The translations under genes were made by a program, and so were the position numbers. Below are positions 4,742-6,511 of a stretch of 6,511 bases of DNA, piece by piece. How positions within the stretch are numbered: position 1 is the first letter of the stretch; each line of letters starts with the position of its first letter. Source of the stretch: Limiplasma pullistercoris (lineage in GTDB: Bacteria > Bacillota > Clostridia > Christensenellales > Aristaeellaceae); assembly GCA_018715165.1 (NCBI GenBank), contig DVMC01000214.1, forward strand, positions 1 to 6,511, written 5' to 3'. The notes beneath the pieces were generated by a model that was not told where the DNA came from, searched no databases, and was given only the letters and a program-made list of their open reading frames with translations.

Positions 4742-6283
4742 TCAGCGCAGGCACCTTAGCGTGCCCCCCGGCCCCAGGCCGAAGGCCCGGCGCGGGCCCA
4801 GCGCGCGAAGGTACGCCGCCAGCGCTTCCGTGACCCGCTCGCCGGGGGTGATCAGCGCCACGCCCGGCGGGTACGGCCCGGCAGGCACGGCGCTCACACG
4901 CCCGGCGGCGCACTCCAGCGGCACCGCCTCCGACGGCGCGAAAAATGCCTCCCGAAGCGGCACGACGCGCTCCGCCGGCGCGGGCGGGGTCAGCCACGCG
5001 GCCCCGCCGCCCGCCGCGAATGCCCGCAGGCCGTCCGGAGGGGTCCCCTCCGCACCGTCGCCCGCGCACGCCGCGCCGGGCATGCCCGCCTCTGCGCCGG
5101 TCCCGTCCGCGCGCGCCGCAGTCCCGCACGCCGCGCAGAACGTGCCCGCTTCTGTACCGCTTCCGCCCCCGCGCGCCGCGTCGGTCCCGTCCGGCCCTCG
5201 CCGCCTGTCCGCCGCGATCTCCCGCAGCGCCCGCGCCAGCCGCTCCAGCCGCTCCGGCCCATCGACGGGCGAGAGGATGCACACCACCCGATCAGCGTCG
5301 CTCATCTCCACGTCCACGCCCCGCGCGGCCAGCGCCTCCGAAAGCGCGTAGCCGCCCTCCGGGGCGCGGAGCACCACGCGCGTGCGGTCGTAGGCCCAGC
5401 CCGGCTCATCCTGCCCGTCGGCATAGCCCAGCGCCGCCGCCTGCGCGTGAAACTGCGCCGCCGCGGCCTTGAGCCGCGCGAGGGCCTGCGCGCCGTGCGC
5501 CTCCATCCAGGCCCGCGCGTCGTCCAGCGCCAGCAGCGTCACAAAGGACGGGCTGCTGGTCTGCACCGCGCGCAGCATCGCCCGCAGGCGCGCCGCGTCC
5601 ACGCCCGGCCCCGCGTGCAGCCACGCCGCGCCGTTGAGCGCGGGCAGCGTCTTGTGCGCCGACTGCACCCACAGGTCCGCCCCCAGCGCGCCCGCCGTGG
5701 GCACGTCCGCGTCCCAGTTCAGGTGCGCGCCGTGCGCCTCGTCGCACAGCACGGGGACGCCCAGCGCCCGCGCCCGCGCCGCCGCGCGCGCCGGCCAGCG
5801 CAGCGCGCCGTAGTAGTCCGGCCGCACCACCAGCAGCGCCCGCGCGTCCGGGCGGCGTTCCAGCGCCTCCAGGTAGCTTTCGTCCGTGGTGTAGCACAGG
5901 CCCGACGATGTGAACGCGGGCCGGGCGAACACCGCCTCCAGCCCCGCCACCGCGCACAGGTGCAGCGCGGAAAGATGCGCGTTTCTGGGCAGAATCACCG
6001 CCCCGCCGCCGCCCGCGGCGTAGAGCAGCATGGCCTGCACCCCCGCGGTGGAGCCGCCGGTCAGCATCAGCGTGCGCGCCGCGCCCGCGCAGCGCGCCGC
6101 CAGCGCCTCCGCGCGCGCGATGGCCCCGCCGGGCGCGTAGAGATCGTCGGTCGCGGCCAGCTCGGTGGTTTCCAGCCGGTAGGGGTCCAGCGGCCCGAAC
6201 GGTCCGCGCCCCTGCGCCCCCGGCATGTGCAAGGACAGCCTGTCCGCCGCGCCCGCGAGCATGTCGCGCATGGGCCGTTCCAC
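4742..6283 (-). CDS. Orn/Lys/Arg decarboxylase-family PLP-dependent enzyme (YaaO/SpeA-like)
   Basis: This is a fold-type I PLP enzyme of the basic amino-acid decarboxylase family, which makes polyamine precursors such as agmatine, cadaverine or putrescine. With the GTG start it has 513 residues. Visible motifs are HMPGAQG (19-25), TDDLYAPGG (45-53), TGGSTAG (75-81), RNAHLSALH (100-108), CDEAHGAH with the PLP-ring aspartate Asp181 (180-187), and SAHKTL with Lys211 as the Schiff-base lysine. The C-terminal domain has EAVPLECAAGRVSA (452-465) and PYPPGVALITPGE (470-482). Residues about 363-428 are a Gly/Ala-rich insertion with a roughly 20-residue repeat. The usual PGHK is PGAQ here. GTG at 6283 is preferred because AGGAGG lies 8 nt upstream. 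The in-frame ATGs at 6340 and 6325 and the TTG at 6364 lack such sites, and the first of these overlaps the predicted -10 box. A tmk gene follows, as for B. subtilis yaaO. Substrate is not predictable. Confidence 0.88.
   Translation of the reverse strand: MERPMRDMLAGAADRLSLHMPGAQGRGPFGPLDPYRLETTELAATDDLYAPGGAIARAEALAARCAGAARTLMLTGGSTAGVQAMLLYAAGGGGAVILPRNAHLSALHLCAVAGLEAVFARPAFTSSGLCYTTDESYLEALERRPDARALLVVRPDYYGALRWPARAAARARALGVPVLCDEAHGAHLNWDADVPTAGALGADLWVQSAHKTLPALNGAAWLHAGPGVDAARLRAMLRAVQTSSPSFVTLLALDDARAWMEAHGAQALARLKAAAAQFHAQAAALGYADGQDEPGWAYDRTRVVLRAPEGGYALSEALAARGVDVEMSDADRVVCILSPVDGPERLERLARALREIAADRRRGPDGTDAARGGGSGTEAGTFCAACGTAARADGTGAEAGMPGAACAGDGAEGTPPDGLRAFAAGGGAAWLTPPAPAERVVPLREAFFAPSEAVPLECAAGRVSAVPAGPYPPGVALITPGERVTEALAAYLRALGPRRAFGLGPGGTLRCLR
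5066..5180 (-). repeat. 60-bp direct repeat within the decarboxylase coding region
   Basis: Segments 5066-5120 and 5126-5180 share 43 of 55 positions (my count) at a spacing of 60 nt, so the reading frame is preserved. They encode adjacent Gly/Ala/Glu-rich units of 20 residues with a shared GxEAGxxxAAC pattern. The repeats fall in the linker between the PLP domain and the C-terminal domain. An expanded slippage-derived linker is the simplest explanation. Confidence 0.65.
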
Positions 6284-6291
6284 CGCCGCCG

Positions 6292-6299
6292 CCTCCTCC
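6292..6299 (-). promoter_or_regulatory. Ribosome binding site deciding the decarboxylase GTG start
   Basis: GGAGGAGG on the minus strand lies 8 nt before the GTG at 6283-6281. It is the only good Shine-Dalgarno site among the candidate starts. The resulting N-terminus (VERPMRDML..., then SLHMPG) matches where family members normally begin. Confidence 0.65.
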
Positions 6300-6335
6300 G
6301 CCTGCGCCGGGGCGCGCCCCGGCATAGATGCACAC

Positions 6336-6364
6336 AGCATAGCAAAAAAAGCGCCTTCTTGCAA
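6336..6364 (-). promoter_or_regulatory. Predicted sigma-70 promoter of the decarboxylase / HAD-tmk / mnmA unit
   Basis: On the minus strand TTGCAA (6364-6359) and TATGCT (6341-6336) are 17 nt apart, and a TG one base upstream of the -10 makes it an extended -10. It lies directly after the upstream gene's terminator. The predicted start near 6328 leaves a leader of about 45 nt to the GTG at 6283. Confidence 0.65.
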
Positions 6365-6379
6365 GTGCCAAAGGGTCGG

Positions 6380-6409
6380 AAAAAGGCCGCGGACGCAGGG
6401 TCCACGGCC
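6380..6409 (-). terminator. Rho-independent terminator of the upstream gene
   Basis: The 10-nt arms 6400-6409 and 6385-6394 pair with one G-U wobble on the minus-strand transcript around a 5-nt loop. Five T residues follow (6384-6380). It ends transcription of the gene whose stop codon is at 6437-6435 and isolates the decarboxylase promoter. Confidence 0.85.
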
Positions 6410-6434
6410 TCATGGGCTGATGGGTCATTCGCGC

Positions 6435-6511
6435 TTACCGCGCCCGCCGCCTGCGGACGGCATACGCCGCCGCGCACAGGCCGCCGAGGCTGACGAGCAG
6501 CAGGGCCAGCC
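6435..6511 (-). CDS. C-terminal end of a membrane-anchored protein (5' part outside window)
   Basis: Only the last 24 codons and a TAA stop are present. The peptide is a hydrophobic stretch LALLLVSLGGLCAAAYAV followed by a basic tail RRRRAR. This pattern fits a final transmembrane helix with cytoplasmic positive residues. It also closely resembles the end of an LPXTG sortase sorting signal, but the LPXTG position would lie upstream of the window. A terminator follows 26 nt after the stop, supporting that this is a real gene end. The protein family cannot be identified from this fragment. Confidence 0.7.
   Translation of the reverse strand, partial: LALLLVSLGGLCAAAYAVRRRRAR

Noticed and set aside
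3447..5351. Plus-strand open frame of 634 codons spanning HAD-tmk, the gap and the decarboxylase end
   Set aside because: It runs antisense through two well-supported genes and an intergenic repeat. The product is Ala/Arg/His/Pro-rich without domains, a known artefact in very GC-rich DNA.
5406..6493. Large alternative-frame ORFs on both strands over the decarboxylase
   Set aside because: Low-complexity Arg/Ala/Gly products. The frame 6283-4742 alone carries the PLP motifs.

Overview
The window looks like a piece of a high-GC bacterial chromosome. All recognisable genes are on the minus strand, so gene order below follows transcription, from high to low coordinates. The pairing of an Orn/Lys/Arg-type decarboxylase with thymidylate kinase matches the yaaO-tmk neighbourhood known from Bacillus and other Firmicutes. 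Ribosome binding sites are purine-rich and close to AGGAGG. A high-GC Clostridia lineage (for example Christensenellales- or Oscillospirales-like) is my best guess, but the phylum is inferred from context only.

Layout. (1) 6511-6435: the last 24 residues of a membrane-anchored protein, followed by a clear rho-independent terminator (6409-6380). (2) A sigma-70-type promoter (6364-6336) leads to an Orn/Lys/Arg decarboxylase-fold PLP enzyme (6283-4742). It carries a low-complexity, internally repeated insertion and an altered PGHK motif. (3) A 149-nt gap holds two copies of a short GC-rich direct repeat. (4) One ORF (4592-3300) fuses an N-terminal HAD phosphatase to a C-terminal thymidylate kinase. 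(5) 17 nt further on lies mnmA (3282-2188), the tRNA 2-thiouridylase. (6) A 390-nt gap holds a 71-bp tandem duplication that copies the end of mnmA together with its stop codon, then a strong promoter with an overlapping palindrome. (7) livJ (1797-673) encodes a branched-chain amino-acid-type binding protein. (8) A 154-nt spacer with two strong hairpins separates it from livH (518 to the window edge), the first permease gene of the same ABC transporter.

There appear to be two transcription units. The decarboxylase / HAD-Tmk / mnmA unit combines PLP amino-acid metabolism, dTTP synthesis and tRNA wobble modification. The liv unit starts at its own promoter, and its intercistronic hairpins could set the usual excess of binding protein over permease.

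The most unusual item is the seamless HAD-phosphatase/dTMP-kinase fusion, which puts a possible nucleotide-directed phosphatase and the essential dTMP kinase in one polypeptide. The other good leads are the 71-bp duplication at the mnmA terminus, the hairpin element between livJ and livH, the non-lipoprotein signal peptide of LivJ, and the repeat-bearing decarboxylase. I found no CRISPR array, tRNA, rRNA, transposase or phage gene.
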